64,000 nucleotides of DNA from an uncultured Prevotella sp. Lineage in GTDB: Bacteria; Bacteroidota; Bacteroidia; Bacteroidales; Bacteroidaceae. Location: the NCBI GenBank assembly GCA_905236755.1, contig CAJOCR010000015.1, positions 1 through 64,000 of the forward strand, written 5' to 3'. The notes beneath the pieces are model-generated. The model saw only the letters and a list, made by a program, of their open reading frames with translations, was not told where the DNA came from and did not search any database. The position numbers and the translations under genes were made by a program. Position 1 is the stretch's first letter. Each line of letters begins with the position of its first letter. Below are positions 16,667 to 27,603 of this stretch, piece after piece.

Positions 16667-19123
16667 ATGAAAAGATTATTTGTTCTTTGTGTGGTATGCT
16701 TGGCTCTTTCGGTTCATGCTGCCACCCCACTAAAATTATGGTATAAACAACCCGCTCGTATTTGGCAGGAAGCTCTCCCTATTGGTAATGGCCGTATTGC
16801 CGGAATGGTGTATGGTGGTGTACAGGACGAGGAGATACAACTTAATGAGGAAAATGTATGGGGCGGTGGCCCTCATAGTAATGTGCGTGCCTTGGTTCCT
16901 GACACTCTTGCTCGTGTGCGAGAGCTTATCTTTACAGGAAAAGAGCAGCAGGCGCACGACATGATAAACCGTAATTTCATGACGGGTCAGCATGGTATGC
17001 CTTATGAAACGGTTGGTTCGCTCAAACTTCATTTTAATGTTAAGGGCGAAGCTACAGATTATCGTCGAGAACTTGATTTGACTCGAGCTGTTGCTACGAC
17101 TACTTTCCGTATAGGAAAGATTGTTTATAAGCGTGAGGCTTTCACAACCTTTACTGATTACTCTGGCGGAGATGTTATGGTTATACGTCTTACTGCCAAT
17201 AAAAAACACGCCATATCATTTAAGGCAGAATACGAATCGCCTTTGCGTCATGAGGTAAGCGTTGATGCTATTAAGGCTCTTGTGATGATGGGACATGGTG
17301 CCGACCATGAAGGCATTAAGGGAGTTATAAATGCATGTACCATTACAAAGGTATCTGCCGATGGCGGAAAGGTAGTATATGGTGATAAGGCTATAAGTGT
17401 AGAACGTGCCAACGAAGTTGAATTAAGAATTTCTATGGGCACAAATTACAAAACATACAAGGATGTTTCGGGTAGTGCTTATGACCAGGCTTTAGGTAGA
17501 TTGCTTAAATCGTATGAGCAGAACACTACTCAGATTCTTGCTAATCACGAGGCAAGATATAAAGAACAGTTTAATCGTGTAAGTATTGATTTGGGTTGTA
17601 ATGCTGCAGAAACAGAACTACCTACAGATGAGCGATTGAAGCGTTTCCAACAGACAAATGATCCTGCACTTGTTGCTCTTGTGTTCCAATATGGACGTTA
17701 TCTTCTTATTTCGTCTTCTCAGCCTTATAGTGCTCAACCAGCCAATCTTCAGGGGAAATGGAATAAAGACATGATGGCACCTTGGGATGGTAAGTACACT
17801 ATAAATATAAATGCTGAGATGAACTATTGGCCAGCTCAAACTACAAATCTTTCAGAAACAGAATGGCCATTATATAGAATGATAAAGGATCTGAGTGAAA
17901 CAGGTCGTGAAGCCGCTCAGAAGATGTATGGTGCTAAGGGCTATATGGCTCATCATAATACAGATGCTTGGCGTACAACAGGTATGGTTGATGGTGCAAC
18001 ATGGGGAATATGGCCTAATGGAGCAGGTTGGTTATCAACACACTTGTGGCAACGTTATCTGTTTACAGGTGATAAAGAATTCCTACGTCTGTTCTATCCA
18101 CAGCTGAAGGGGGCAGCCGATTTCTATCTTTCAGCTATGGTGTGCCATCCTCGTTACGGTTGGTTGGTTACCAGTCCAAGTATTTCTCCAGAGCATGGTC
18201 CTTATGGCAAGCCTTCTGTTACAGCTGGTTGTACCATGGATAATCAGATAGCTTTTGATGTGTTGAACGATGCTCTTCAGGCAACAGAAGTATTAGGCGA
18301 GAGTGCTGCTTATGCAGACAGCTTGCGCAATCATATATCTCAGTTGGCGCCTATGCAGATAGGTCGTTATAATCAGTTGCAGGAATGGCTTGAGGATGCT
18401 GATGATCCAAAGGATCAGCATCGTCATGTGTCACATGCTTATGGTTTATTCCCTTCAAGTCAGATTTCAGCCAGTCGTACTCCAGAACTCTTTGAGGCCA
18501 TGCGTAACACCCTTATTCAGAGAGGTGACGAGGCAACAGGATGGAGTATTGGATGGAAGATAAATCTTTGGGCTCGTCTTCTTGATGGTAACCATGCTTA
18601 TACTCTTGTACGTAATTTGCTTAATATTCTTCCTTCTGATCAGGAGGCACGTAACTATCCTCAGGGACGTATGTATCCAAACCTCTTTGATGCTCACCCA
18701 CCATTCCAGATAGATGGAAACTTTGGCTTTACAGCAGGTGTTGCTGAAATGTTGGTTCAGAGTCATGATGGTTATGTGCAGTTACTTCCTGCTTTACCTG
18801 ATGCGTGGAAGGAAGGAAGTGTCAGTGGATTAAAGACACGAGGTAATTTTGAAGTAAGCATGTGTTGGAGTAATGGTAGCTTAAAGGCTGCTACAATAAA
18901 ATCTCATATAGGAGGTAATCTGCGTATAGCATCTTATGTTCCTTTGAAAGGATTGAAGGAGGCTCAGGGTGAAAATACTAATCCGCTTTTCGCTGTTCCA
19001 GAAACAGCTAAACCTCTTATTTCAAAAGAAGCCCATTTGCAGAAGCCTGCTCAGAAAAAGCTGTATGTTTATGATATTCCAACAGTTAAGGGACAGGAAG
19101 TGAGAGTAATATTGGAAGATTGA
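16667..19123 (+). CDS. GH95 alpha-L-fucosidase (or related alpha-L-galactosidase)
   Basis: GH95 enzymes release alpha-1,2-linked L-fucose from xyloglucan side chains, mucin or milk glycans by inversion; some act on L-galactose. The protein is 818 aa, a typical length. The signal peptide ends near VHA/ATP, then comes an N-terminal beta-sandwich ([17 protein letters not shown]) and an (alpha/alpha)6 barrel. Family motifs are visible: [11 protein letters not shown] (the Asn pair that activates water), [10 protein letters not shown] (acid Glu) and QIDGNFG. No Cys lipobox is seen, so it is probably periplasmic. It stands alone with its own promoter, 1.7 kb from the GH5 gene. Together with GH5 and uxuAB it points to a plant-cell-wall diet, but the substrate is not fixed by sequence. 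Confidence 0.93.
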   Translation: MKRLFVLCVVCLALSVHAATPLKLWYKQPARIWQEALPIGNGRIAGMVYGGVQDEEIQLNEENVWGGGPHSNVRALVPDTLARVRELIFTGKEQQAHDMINRNFMTGQHGMPYETVGSLKLHFNVKGEATDYRRELDLTRAVATTTFRIGKIVYKREAFTTFTDYSGGDVMVIRLTANKKHAISFKAEYESPLRHEVSVDAIKALVMMGHGADHEGIKGVINACTITKVSADGGKVVYGDKAISVERANEVELRISMGTNYKTYKDVSGSAYDQALGRLLKSYEQNTTQILANHEARYKEQFNRVSIDLGCNAAETELPTDERLKRFQQTNDPALVALVFQYGRYLLISSSQPYSAQPANLQGKWNKDMMAPWDGKYTININAEMNYWPAQTTNLSETEWPLYRMIKDLSETGREAAQKMYGAKGYMAHHNTDAWRTTGMVDGATWGIWPNGAGWLSTHLWQRYLFTGDKEFLRLFYPQLKGAADFYLSAMVCHPRYGWLVTSPSISPEHGPYGKPSVTAGCTMDNQIAFDVLNDALQATEVLGESAAYADSLRNHISQLAPMQIGRYNQLQEWLEDADDPKDQHRHVSHAYGLFPSSQISASRTPELFEAMRNTLIQRGDEATGWSIGWKINLWARLLDGNHAYTLVRNLLNILPSDQEARNYPQGRMYPNLFDAHPPFQIDGNFGFTAGVAEMLVQSHDGYVQLLPALPDAWKEGSVSGLKTRGNFEVSMCWSNGSLKAATIKSHIGGNLRIASYVPLKGLKEAQGENTNPLFAVPETAKPLISKEAHLQKPAQKKLYVYDIPTVKGQEVRVILED

Positions 19124-19156
19124 AAAATGGAAAGATGGAAGGATTTAAAAAAAATA

Positions 19157-19192
19157 TTTCTCATTTGCAAAATGAAAAAGGCAAATGAGAAA
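19157..19192. terminator. Strong hairpin between GH95 and the ABC ATPase gene
   Basis: TTTCTCATTTGC and GCAAATGAGAAA form a perfect 12-bp stem with a 12-nt loop. It is placed between convergent genes, so it can serve both directions. Confidence 0.65.
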
Positions 19193-19217
19193 TAATAAAT
19201 AATAAGAGACTTGAAGA

Positions 19218-19946
19218 CTATACGTTGAAGTAGTTTTCAAGCTCTTTTGTAGCAGATTGATTGATATTCTCAAGATCTTTAACGATGACGCCGTGTTCGA
19301 GAAGAGCTATGCGTGTGCTAATCTCTATTGTGTGCTGCAGATTATGGCTTGAAATGAGAACTGTAGCATGAGTACGTTCATTATAAGATGTGATTATCTG
19401 CTTTAAGATATGCTGTGAACTTGGGTCAAGGAAGTTGAACGGTTCATCAAGAATGAGCAAATCAGGTTCGTTGAGCAAGGCACCAATAATTCCAATTTTT
19501 TGTTTGTTACCGGCACTATAGTCGCGAATAAGTTTCTTTTGTCCAAGAATCTCATCAGACATGAACTGGTTGTAGAGCTGTAACTTGCTTTCAAATTCCT
19601 CTTTGCCGATGTTGTTTACTCGTGCAACAAAATCAAAATACTCCTCTGGTGTAAGGAAGTCAATAAGAAAACTGTCGTCGATATAGGCTCCAGTTTTTTT
19701 CTTCCATTCCTCGTTGGTGTGAGGGTCGATAGCGTATGAGTCTGTTTCTCCAGAAACATATTCAAGTGATATTTCTCCCTCTGTACGATCAAGAAGGTCG
19801 AGAATCATGCGGAATAGAGTAGTCTTTCCTGCTCCGTTGTTTCCTACAAGACCAAGTATTTCGCCGTTGTTAATAGTATATTCTGGGATATTAACTACGG
19901 TTTTTTCGCCATACGACTTCTTCAGGTTGTTGAGGTTAATTTTCAT
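19218..19946 (-). CDS. ABC transporter ATP-binding protein (ABC-2 type), orphan
   Basis: The 242-aa single nucleotide-binding domain has Walker A GNNGAGKTT, a signature region YSAGNKQK (variant of LSGGQ), Walker B LLILDEP and the H-loop ISSHN. This resembles ATPases of exporter ABC-2 systems. No membrane permease gene is adjacent on either side, so its partner must lie elsewhere or the gene is a stand-alone remnant. It follows secA on the same strand but is separated from it by a strong terminator (19981-20027), so it needs its own promoter. The substrate is unknown. Confidence 0.88.
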   Translation of the reverse strand: MKINLNNLKKSYGEKTVVNIPEYTINNGEILGLVGNNGAGKTTLFRMILDLLDRTEGEISLEYVSGETDSYAIDPHTNEEWKKKTGAYIDDSFLIDFLTPEEYFDFVARVNNIGKEEFESKLQLYNQFMSDEILGQKKLIRDYSAGNKQKIGIIGALLNEPDLLILDEPFNFLDPSSQHILKQIITSYNERTHATVLISSHNLQHTIEISTRIALLEHGVIVKDLENINQSATKELENYFNV

Positions 19947-19980
19947 TTTGTTGTATTTTAAATTAGGTTTTTTAAAAAGG

Positions 19981-20027
19981 AAAAAAGAGCAGGATAAAGA
20001 GAAGTATCTGATTATCCTGCTCTTTTT
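19981..20027 (-). terminator. secA terminator
   Basis: GAGCAGGATAA (19987-19997) pairs perfectly with TTATCCTGCTC (20012-20022). T runs on both strands flank the stem, so it can work in either direction. It lies 10 bp past the secA stop. Confidence 0.85.
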
Positions 20028-20036
20028 GATTATTGT

Positions 20037-23000
20037 TTAACGGATGTTACGTCCGTGGCAATTCTTGAATTTCTTGCCTGATCCACATGGACATGGATCA
20101 TTTGGTCGAGGCATGTGCTCAGCTACGTATGGAGTGTGGCTTACCTGTGAGGCACCTTCTCGTGTGTCGTGGCTGGCAGCTGCACGTTGCATTTCGCGTG
20201 CACGTTTTTCCTCGATACTTTCCTTCTGTTCCTGGAATCGCTGCTGATGTTCTTCTGGAGCAGCCTCCTTTACTTCCTGCTGCTGAATCTCAGGAATCTG
20301 TCCACGCATGAGAACGCTTGCGATGCGGTCGTTCATGTCGTCGATCATATTATCCCAGAGTTTCACACTCTCGAGCTTAAAGATGAGCAATGGATCTTTC
20401 TGCTCGTAAGAAGCGTTCTGTACAGAATGGCGAAGTTCATCAAGCTGACGTAGATTCTCTTTCCAGTCGTCATCGATGATGCGCAACATGATAACTTTTT
20501 CGAACTGCTTAACAACAGACTTAGCCTCTGAATTGTAAGCTTCCTGAAGGTCGCAAGGAATATTCCATACTCGCTTTCCATCGGTCAGTGGTACCATGAT
20601 ACGCTCGTAAAGTGCGCCCTGATTTTCCTGAACCTGCTTGATAACAGGGTAAGCAACGCTCTGTATGCGGTCGGTGTGGCGTTTGAAGGCTGCCATAGCA
20701 TCCTGGAAAGCACGCTCTTCAAGAGCCTGACGGTTACCATTATCAAATTCGTCTCTATCGAAAGGAATTTCCATAGCAAGAACCTTGAGGAACTGCTCTT
20801 TAGCACCTTCGTAGTCGTTTTTCTCGATGATTGCAACAACACGGTCCCAGATAACGTTTGTGATGTCCATACCGATACGCTCACCCATGAGTGCGTGACG
20901 GCGTTTCTCATAGATAACGGTACGCTGTTTGTTCATAACGTCGTCATATTCGAGCAGGTGCTTACGAATACCGAAGTTGTTTTCCTCTACCTTCTTCTGA
21001 GCACGTTCGATGCTCTTAGAGATAAGAGGGCTCTCGATTCGTTCGCCATCTTCGAAACCTAAGCGGTCCATGACCTTAGAGATTCGCTCGCTTGCGAATA
21101 GTCGCATGAGTTTATCTTCGAGAGATACGTAGAATACAGAAGAACCTGGGTCACCCTGACGACCGGCACGACCACGCAACTGGCGGTCAACGCGACGGCT
21201 CTCGTGGCGTTCTGTACCAATGATGGCAAGACCACCAGCAGCCTTTACTTCGTCAGAAAGCTTAATATCGGTACCACGACCAGCCATATTAGTAGCGATG
21301 GTTACAGCACCTTTACCGTTTGCATCCTGCTGACCTGCTTCAGCAACGATCTGTGCTTCTTTCTGGTGCAACTTAGCGTTGAGCACATTATGAGGTATGC
21401 GACGCATCTGAAGCATTTTTGAGAGAAGCTCAGAAATTTCAACTGATGTTGTACCAACCAATACTGGGCGGCCAGCTTCGCGCATTTCAATAATCTCCTC
21501 GATAACAGCATTATATTTCTCTCGAGCTGTCTTGTAAACACGGTCGTCGAGGTCGTGACGTGCAACAGGACGGTTTGTTGGAATCTCAACAACATCCAGT
21601 TTATAGATATCCCAGAACTCACCAGCCTCTGTGCTTGCAGTACCTGTCATACCAGCAAGCTTGTGGTACATACGGAAATAGTTCTGGAGAGTGATTGTTG
21701 CGTATGTTTGTGTAGCAGCCTCTACCTTTACGTGCTCTTTGGCCTCGATAGCCTGGTGCAGACCGTCGCTCCAGCGGCGACCTTCCATAATACGGCCAGT
21801 CTGCTCATCAACAATCTTCACCTCACCGTTCATGACAACATATTCGTCGTCTTTATTGAACATGGTGTAAGCCTTGAGCAACTGCTGGAGAGTGTGAACA
21901 CGCTCGCTCTGAACAGCATAGTGTTGCAGATACTCGTCTTTCTTGTCAAGACGTGTCTGATCGTCGATATCAGTCTGAGCCTCGAGCTCAGAAAGCTGAG
22001 ATGTAATATCAGGCAATACGAAGAGGTCGCTTCTGCCAGTCTGGTTAGAAAGCCATTCAACACCCTTGTCGGTTAGGTCAGCCGAATTCTGCTTTTCATC
22101 AACAACGAAATACAGAGGTTCGATAGCCTTAGGCATTTCGCGGTTGTTGTTAGCCATATAGAATTCCTCTACTTTGAGCATACCGCTCTTGATACCTTCT
22201 TCTGAGAGGTATTTGATAAGAGGTTTGTTCTTAGGCAGAGCCTTATATGAACGATAGAGTGAGAGGAAACCTTCGTCGTAGAGAGCCTGAGCCTTCTTAG
22301 AATCTGTTTCCTGCTTAGCTGCATTAATCTTCTGCTTAGCTTCAGCCAGAAGTTCGGTAGCCTGTTTGCGCTCTACTTCATAGAGGCGCTCTACCAATGG
22401 CTGATACTCTTCAAACATCTGATCATCGCCCTTTGGAATAGGACCTGAGATGATAAGAGGTGTACGTGCATCATCAATGAGGACAGAGTCAACCTCATCG
22501 ACAATACCGAAGTTGTGCTGACGCTGTACGAGGTCAGATGGCGAAAGTGCCATATTGTCACGCAGGTAGTCGAAGCCAAACTCGTTGTTTGTACCGAATG
22601 TAATATCTGCGCGATAAGCACGGCGACGAGCATCTGAGTTAGGCTGATGTTTGTCGATACAGTCAACAGAAAGACCGTTGAACATATAGAGAGGTCCCAT
22701 CCACTCAGAGTCACGCTTAGCCAGATAATCGTTCACTGTTACCATGTGAACACCATTACCAGTGAGGGCGTTGAGGAATACAGGCAGAGTAGCTACGAGA
22801 GTCTTACCCTCACCAGTTGCCATTTCGGCAATCTTACCCTGATGTAGAGCAATACCACCAAAGATCTGCACATCATAGTGAACCATGTTCCACTTGATCT
22901 TGTTACCACCAGCAGTCCACTCGTTGTGATAGATAGCCTTATCGCCATCTATGGTAATGAAATCGTTGGCAGGATTAGCAGCAAGTTCGCGGTCGAAGTC

Positions 23001-23396
23001 TGTAGCTGTAACAACAGTCTCCTCGTTTTCGGCAAAACGACGTGCTGTATCCTTAACAATACTGAAGGCGATAGGCAACACTTCGTTCAAAGCCACCTCG
23101 TAGTTGTCGAGAGCCTGCTTGTCGAGTTTATCAATCAGATTAAAGATCTCTTCTCGTTCGTCGATAGGTGTTTCTTCAATCTTTGCCTTTAATTCAGCAA
23201 TCTGTTCGCGTTGTTCTTTACCAGCGTCCTGTACGTATTTCTGGATTTCCTTTGTCTTGGCGCGAAGCTCATCGTTGCTCAGTGCCTTTATTTCAGGATA
23301 AGCAGCTTTTACTTGTTCTACAATAGGCTGGATGAGTTTCATGTCTCTTGATGACTTATCGCCAAACAAAGACTTAAGAATTTTATTGAAATTCAT
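20037..23396 (-). CDS. secA: Preprotein translocase ATPase SecA
   Basis: SecA is the motor that pushes unfolded preproteins through SecYEG. From the ATG at 23396 ([18 protein letters not shown]) the protein is 1119 aa, long for the family, as in other Bacteroidetes that carry insertions. Visible motifs are Walker A MATGEGKT, the DEAD-type [22 protein letters not shown], the helicase tail [10 protein letters not shown], and a C-terminal zinc-binding SEC-C motif [15 protein letters not shown]. An in-frame start 19 codons upstream is less likely because families begin at this Met. The insertion rich in Ala/Lys/Glu (about 380-400) is a probable coiled coil. The gene is essential in bacteria, which matters for judging the neighbouring plasmid-type module. 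Confidence 0.97.
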   Translation of the reverse strand: MNFNKILKSLFGDKSSRDMKLIQPIVEQVKAAYPEIKALSNDELRAKTKEIQKYVQDAGKEQREQIAELKAKIEETPIDEREEIFNLIDKLDKQALDNYEVALNEVLPIAFSIVKDTARRFAENEETVVTATDFDRELAANPANDFITIDGDKAIYHNEWTAGGNKIKWNMVHYDVQIFGGIALHQGKIAEMATGEGKTLVATLPVFLNALTGNGVHMVTVNDYLAKRDSEWMGPLYMFNGLSVDCIDKHQPNSDARRRAYRADITFGTNNEFGFDYLRDNMALSPSDLVQRQHNFGIVDEVDSVLIDDARTPLIISGPIPKGDDQMFEEYQPLVERLYEVERKQATELLAEAKQKINAAKQETDSKKAQALYDEGFLSLYRSYKALPKNKPLIKYLSEEGIKSGMLKVEEFYMANNNREMPKAIEPLYFVVDEKQNSADLTDKGVEWLSNQTGRSDLFVLPDITSQLSELEAQTDIDDQTRLDKKDEYLQHYAVQSERVHTLQQLLKAYTMFNKDDEYVVMNGEVKIVDEQTGRIMEGRRWSDGLHQAIEAKEHVKVEAATQTYATITLQNYFRMYHKLAGMTGTASTEAGEFWDIYKLDVVEIPTNRPVARHDLDDRVYKTAREKYNAVIEEIIEMREAGRPVLVGTTSVEISELLSKMLQMRRIPHNVLNAKLHQKEAQIVAEAGQQDANGKGAVTIATNMAGRGTDIKLSDEVKAAGGLAIIGTERHESRRVDRQLRGRAGRQGDPGSSVFYVSLEDKLMRLFASERISKVMDRLGFEDGERIESPLISKSIERAQKKVEENNFGIRKHLLEYDDVMNKQRTVIYEKRRHALMGERIGMDITNVIWDRVVAIIEKNDYEGAKEQFLKVLAMEIPFDRDEFDNGNRQALEERAFQDAMAAFKRHTDRIQSVAYPVIKQVQENQGALYERIMVPLTDGKRVWNIPCDLQEAYNSEAKSVVKQFEKVIMLRIIDDDWKENLRQLDELRHSVQNASYEQKDPLLIFKLESVKLWDNMIDDMNDRIASVLMRGQIPEIQQQEVKEAAPEEHQQRFQEQKESIEEKRAREMQRAAASHDTREGASQVSHTPYVAEHMPRPNDPCPCGSGKKFKNCHGRNIR

Positions 23397-23544
23397 TATA
23401 TTATTATTTTGATTTTTCGAGTTAACGGGCATTTTCGCCCTAATTGGTTGCAAATGTAATAAAAAAAAATGAAAGGGGGAAACGTTTTACGTTATATGTT
23501 TGGATGGTTGTTGCTGTTATGCAACATAAATTTCGTGGAACGAA

Positions 23545-24933
23545 TTATCGTTCAACGTCTAACGTTTCGCTATTGCAAGCATTAGGGGCTCTGATGTGAA
23601 TTGCCTTTGCAACTGTTGGTACAATTCGGTCAACAGTTACAGGAAGTGTTACTCGAGCAGGTTTTATGCCGCTACCGTAGAATACGATAGGGAAAGATGC
23701 TACACCAAGTCGCGAGGTATATTGTTCGTTGCTTTTTTCGTTGTATAGTTTCCAGCCTGGAGCAACTTCTATAATAATGTCGCCACTAAGTGTTGACTTG
23801 AAACCTGCACGCAATTTCTCTACCTCCTTACCACTTGTGAGCAGTCGTTCGCTGGTGTAAACATCGCCAACGCCTGCACTCTGGAACAGTAGTTCCTGAC
23901 AACGCAGAAGAACATCGTGCAAACTCAGGCGTTTTTGCTCTATGAGTTTGTGGTTGATGAACATCTGGTTTTTATGGCATGCTTCTACATATATGCCTTG
24001 TCCGTAGATGGCGCTTAGATATACGTTTAGAAGTGAAGCTGTTCGGTTGATATAGAAAATACCTGTAGGTATTCGATATTGCTGATAATCAATTACTTCG
24101 TCGGAATGTGTTCCTGTACTTGTGAGAACAAATAGAACTCGGTTTTTGCCTACCTTCTGTTCTATAGAGCTAACAAGTTTTGCGATGCTTTGGTCGAGCT
24201 GCATGTAGATATTCTGCATCTCAACCTTAAGGTTAGAAACTTCCTTGTTGCCTATGCCTGCCGATAGAGTTACATTCAGCATGTCTGTAACATCATCGGC
24301 TCCCATTGCTGATGCCTTGAAGGCATCGAGTGCTTTTTCAACAACAGTCTGGTTATTAGTTTCTACTGTTGTGTTGCCAAGCCATGCAGGACGTTTGTTT
24401 GAATAGAAAGGTGACGACATCCATTTGTGCAGACGTTCGTCAATCCAGAAAGCGTTGTCAGCTGCATGACCTGCCGACAAAATGGCAGCATCTCGTGTGG
24501 CAGCTACGCCATAAACGATGGCCTTGCCCTGAGAACTTATTTTCAGTTCATCGCCAAGAGTTGATGTGAGCAGTCGGTTGGCTGTTGTCTGACGTTTGTC
24601 GTCGTCAACGCAATAAACAGGACGAAGAGTTTGACGATCGAGCCATTGCTCAGCTACGATTCCATGATAGAACGGTGTTGCGCCTGTAGCAAGAGTAGCT
24701 ATTGCTGAAGCACGGTCGATAGGGCTTGAAGGATAGCTGGCAATTTCATACACCTTACCTTGCTCCATGAGTTTTCGAAGTCCTTCGCTTGAGAACATTG
24801 GCGAAAAACTCTCGATATAGTCAGAGCGCAGTTCATCTACAGTAATATTGACCACGATGCGTGGTGCAAGCTGAAAGGCTTGCATCTCGGCAGAGGTCAA
24901 GGCTGCGATGAGTATGGCCAGATATCTATTCAT
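23545..24933 (-). CDS. Alkaline-phosphatase-superfamily protein (PafA-like), probably inactive
   Basis: The 462-aa protein has a signal peptide (about 1-19) and follows PafA-type phosphatases along its length: VNITVDELRSDY, GATPFYHGIVAEQW, RDAAILSAGHAADNAFWID, LDQSIAKLVSSIEQKVGK. Several catalytic positions are changed. The nucleophile segment normally of the form PTVTA reads PIDRA; the metal pair normally DYxGH reads AGIGN; the metal pair normally TADHG reads TSTGT. Only the first metal Asp (Asp33 in VDEL) is clearly kept. I infer a periplasmic pseudo-phosphatase with a binding or structural role. It lies 4 bp after the DUF4105 gene, in an operon. The motif comparison is from memory of the family and needs an alignment. 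Confidence 0.75.
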   Translation of the reverse strand: MNRYLAILIAALTSAEMQAFQLAPRIVVNITVDELRSDYIESFSPMFSSEGLRKLMEQGKVYEIASYPSSPIDRASAIATLATGATPFYHGIVAEQWLDRQTLRPVYCVDDDKRQTTANRLLTSTLGDELKISSQGKAIVYGVAATRDAAILSAGHAADNAFWIDERLHKWMSSPFYSNKRPAWLGNTTVETNNQTVVEKALDAFKASAMGADDVTDMLNVTLSAGIGNKEVSNLKVEMQNIYMQLDQSIAKLVSSIEQKVGKNRVLFVLTSTGTHSDEVIDYQQYRIPTGIFYINRTASLLNVYLSAIYGQGIYVEACHKNQMFINHKLIEQKRLSLHDVLLRCQELLFQSAGVGDVYTSERLLTSGKEVEKLRAGFKSTLSGDIIIEVAPGWKLYNEKSNEQYTSRLGVASFPIVFYGSGIKPARVTLPVTVDRIVPTVAKAIHIRAPNACNSETLDVER

Positions 24934-24937
24934 TTCT

Positions 24938-26188
24938 TTATTTATTCTTCTTTTTGGGGTTCCTTGAAGCGTAGATATAAATAACGCTACAAGTTCTTAA
25001 CAGCAAAAATGCTGCCAAAATTATCATTGGCGACGGAATGTCTTGCCAGGATGTACCCACAAGCATCATTAAACAGCAGTATGCCAGCACACGGAAATAC
25101 CAATGTGCTTTGCCTTTAATTATCTGATTACTAACAGGATATACAAATACAAGGTTGAAAGGGTTGAGCACAAGAATCAGCGTATTCAAGCTAACTGTTG
25201 GGTGCTCTGAAAAAATCATAGCTGTCAGTATCAAGCCTGCCAAACCTGACAAAGTAAGCAGGATGAGGTCAACAAGCCAGAATGTTTTTTTGCGTTGCCA
25301 TTCGATAACGAGTATTAAGAGGTTAAGAATGATGAAACTGTAGAATAAAACATTTGGTGTAACATCGTCCCAGATGCTTGGCTCAATGTGTACATTTGCC
25401 TTATCCACTTTTAATATATAATAGGTGGAATCAACAAGAGCACGTTTGTTGCCCGAAGCGTCTATGATTGTAGCTTCTGCAAAATCGTCTTTCAGGTTGT
25501 GTGGAAGAAATTGCTCTTCTTCGCGTCCTATTTCGTTGTCAGCCTTGATGCCCAACAGTAGGTCGGTAGAAAATTCGTTCCATGAATGAGCATGATTCAT
25601 GTTGTGAATTTCTTTGCGCCAAGTGCTTTTCTTCCTTCGAGATGAGTATTGGATGCGTTCGAGATGCAGATTTTGAAAAATCATGTCACGAGCGCGTGTA
25701 GTACAATTATCGTAGAAGAAATTGTATCTGTATTCGCGATTCTGTGGTTCGTAGTTCTGTGCTATAGCCTTAGTAATAGCCAATTTCTCCTCACGGGTGA
25801 GATTCAGTCGTTGTGCAATAATAGAGCGTCCGTCTTTGGCATATTCAATCATGAAATAGTTGAAAGGCTCGATACCCATCTGGTAATCGGTCTTGCCAAA
25901 GATGAAGCGCAGAATGAAGTTTTTCTGTTGAAACGAGAACATACCCCAGTTTATAGCCAAATCGTCATGATGTTTCTTATCAACAAAACGCAAGGCGGTA
26001 TGACCATATAAACTCCATACCTCGTGTCCTGGCGAACATGTGAGTAGGGATATTTCTACAGAGTCCATGTCTGCAAGCAACGAATCCTGCTGTTGAGCAT
26101 GGGCTTGCATACAAAAGGTCGCTATTGCGACCAGCATTAAAGTTCTTAAAATGTATTTAAAACGTTTCACGATGCAAAAATAAATCAT
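24938..26188 (-). CDS. DUF4105 (Lnb N-terminal-like) membrane protein
   Basis: The protein is 416 aa. A signal peptide (LMLVAIATFCMQAHA) is followed by a periplasmic DUF4105/Lnb-N domain (about 45-240) with the motifs SPGHEVWSLYGHTALR and NFFYDNCTTRARD; the conserved His/Cys pair suggests a papain-like hydrolase fold. About five hydrophobic segments follow (about 285-405), ending in a Lys-rich tail. A GTG at 26170 could be the true start, since it begins directly with the basic n-region KRFK and the upstream sequence contains TATTTTTG. It is the first gene of a two-gene operon with the PafA-like gene. Its function is not established; the context suggests cell-envelope work. Confidence 0.82.
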   Translation of the reverse strand: MIYFCIVKRFKYILRTLMLVAIATFCMQAHAQQQDSLLADMDSVEISLLTCSPGHEVWSLYGHTALRFVDKKHHDDLAINWGMFSFQQKNFILRFIFGKTDYQMGIEPFNYFMIEYAKDGRSIIAQRLNLTREEKLAITKAIAQNYEPQNREYRYNFFYDNCTTRARDMIFQNLHLERIQYSSRRKKSTWRKEIHNMNHAHSWNEFSTDLLLGIKADNEIGREEEQFLPHNLKDDFAEATIIDASGNKRALVDSTYYILKVDKANVHIEPSIWDDVTPNVLFYSFIILNLLILVIEWQRKKTFWLVDLILLTLSGLAGLILTAMIFSEHPTVSLNTLILVLNPFNLVFVYPVSNQIIKGKAHWYFRVLAYCCLMMLVGTSWQDIPSPMIILAAFLLLRTCSVIYIYASRNPKKKNK

Positions 26189-26268
26189 ATTTCTGAGTTA
26201 ACGTGCAATTATTTCTATTTTTTTTGATAAATTTGCAAGCGATTCATTAAAAACGAACTTTAATAAGA

Positions 26269-27603
26269 ATGAAGAAAACCATTATCTGTGCTGCCTTCAT
26301 GGTTGCATCATTTACTACAGCACTTGCTCAAAGCGGAACAAACTCGCCATATAGCCAGTTTGGTCTCGGACTACATACAGATCAGGGATCAGGTTTTAAC
26401 CGTGGTATGAACGGCTTAGGACTTGGATTTCATGAACACAACCAAGTGAACTATCTTAACCCTGCTTCATATTCAAATATTGATTCTTTGACTTTCATTT
26501 TTGATGCTGGTCTTTCAGGACAGATTACCAGTTTTCAGGAAGGAGGCGTGAAGAAGAATGCCAATAACTCAAATTTCGAGTATGTTGTTGCCGGATTCCG
26601 TTTAGCTCCAAAGCTTGGTATGAGCTTTGGTATTGTGCCTTACACTAATGTGGGGTATAATTACAGCACTTCTGAGGTGAAAGAGCGTGATTATAATGGT
26701 CAGCCTTCAAACTATGTTACTAATACCTATGCTGGTTCAGGTGGTATTCATCAGGTGTATGTAGGTTTGGGCTGGATGCCTTTCAAAAATTTCTCTCTTG
26801 GTGTGAACGGAGGTTATCTTTGGGGAACTCTTGACCGCTCAATTACCAATTCATATACTAATACTTCTGTTAATAGTCTGCTCAGAAATTATTCTGCTTC
26901 TATCAGTAGTTATAAGGTTGACTTTGGTTTGCAATACACTTTGTCTTTGAGCAAGAAAGATGCTCTTACTTTGGGTCTTACCTATGGTTTGGGGCATAAA
27001 ATTTGTGATACACCAAGTGTTGAGGATATTTCTGTTAACTCACAGACGAGTGTGACAGATACTACTACTTATTATGCAAGTAATGGTATGCGTATTCCAA
27101 CAAGTTATGGTGTTGGTTTGATGTATAATCATAATAACAAACTCAAAATAGGATTTGACTATAGCTTGCAAAAGTATGGTACTATTGAGACTCCTACATA
27201 CTATAATGAAAAAAAGGACGAATTTCTTAATAGTGTTAGTGAAGAGAAGAAAAACGAGCCGGTTATAGGTTATTTCAAAGATCGTAGCAAATATACATTT
27301 GGTTTCGAATATATGAATAATGAGCAGAGCCGAAAATGGTCTGATCGTGTTCGTTACCGTTTTGGTGCAAGCTATGCTACACCTTATTATTATATAAACG
27401 GTGTTGATGGACCAAAAGAGTATTCTGTTAGTGCCGGTGTAGGTATTCCTTTGGTTAACTACTGGAACAACCGTTCAATATTGAACATCAGTTTCCAGTA
27501 TGCCCGTCAGGAAGCAAAGAATCTTATCAAGGAAAATACTTTCCGTATTAATATAGGCCTTACTTTCAACGAAAACTGGTTCTCTAAGTGGAAGGTGAGA
27601 TAA
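26269..27603 (+). CDS. Outer-membrane beta-barrel protein of unknown function
   Basis: The 444-aa protein has a clean signal peptide (ends TALA/QSG). The mature part is rich in Gly, Tyr, Asn and alternating hydrophobic strands, ending in a terminal aromatic-rich strand (FNENWFSKWKVR). NSPYSQFGLG at the mature N-terminus and NPASYSNIDSLTF are reminiscent of FadL/OmpP1-like Bacteroidetes proteins. It heads a gene run with lptC, a CNNM transporter and a PpiD-like chaperone, with lptC overlapping its 3' end by 16 bp. That context suggests a role in envelope assembly, but the substrate is unknown. Confidence 0.8.
   Translation: MKKTIICAAFMVASFTTALAQSGTNSPYSQFGLGLHTDQGSGFNRGMNGLGLGFHEHNQVNYLNPASYSNIDSLTFIFDAGLSGQITSFQEGGVKKNANNSNFEYVVAGFRLAPKLGMSFGIVPYTNVGYNYSTSEVKERDYNGQPSNYVTNTYAGSGGIHQVYVGLGWMPFKNFSLGVNGGYLWGTLDRSITNSYTNTSVNSLLRNYSASISSYKVDFGLQYTLSLSKKDALTLGLTYGLGHKICDTPSVEDISVNSQTSVTDTTTYYASNGMRIPTSYGVGLMYNHNNKLKIGFDYSLQKYGTIETPTYYNEKKDEFLNSVSEEKKNEPVIGYFKDRSKYTFGFEYMNNEQSRKWSDRVRYRFGASYATPYYYINGVDGPKEYSVSAGVGIPLVNYWNNRSILNISFQYARQEAKNLIKENTFRINIGLTFNENWFSKWKVR

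Noticed and set aside
13329..19123. Complete polysaccharide utilisation locus
   Set aside because: No SusC/SusD pair is present; only a regulator, a GH5 and a GH95 gene with separate promoters.
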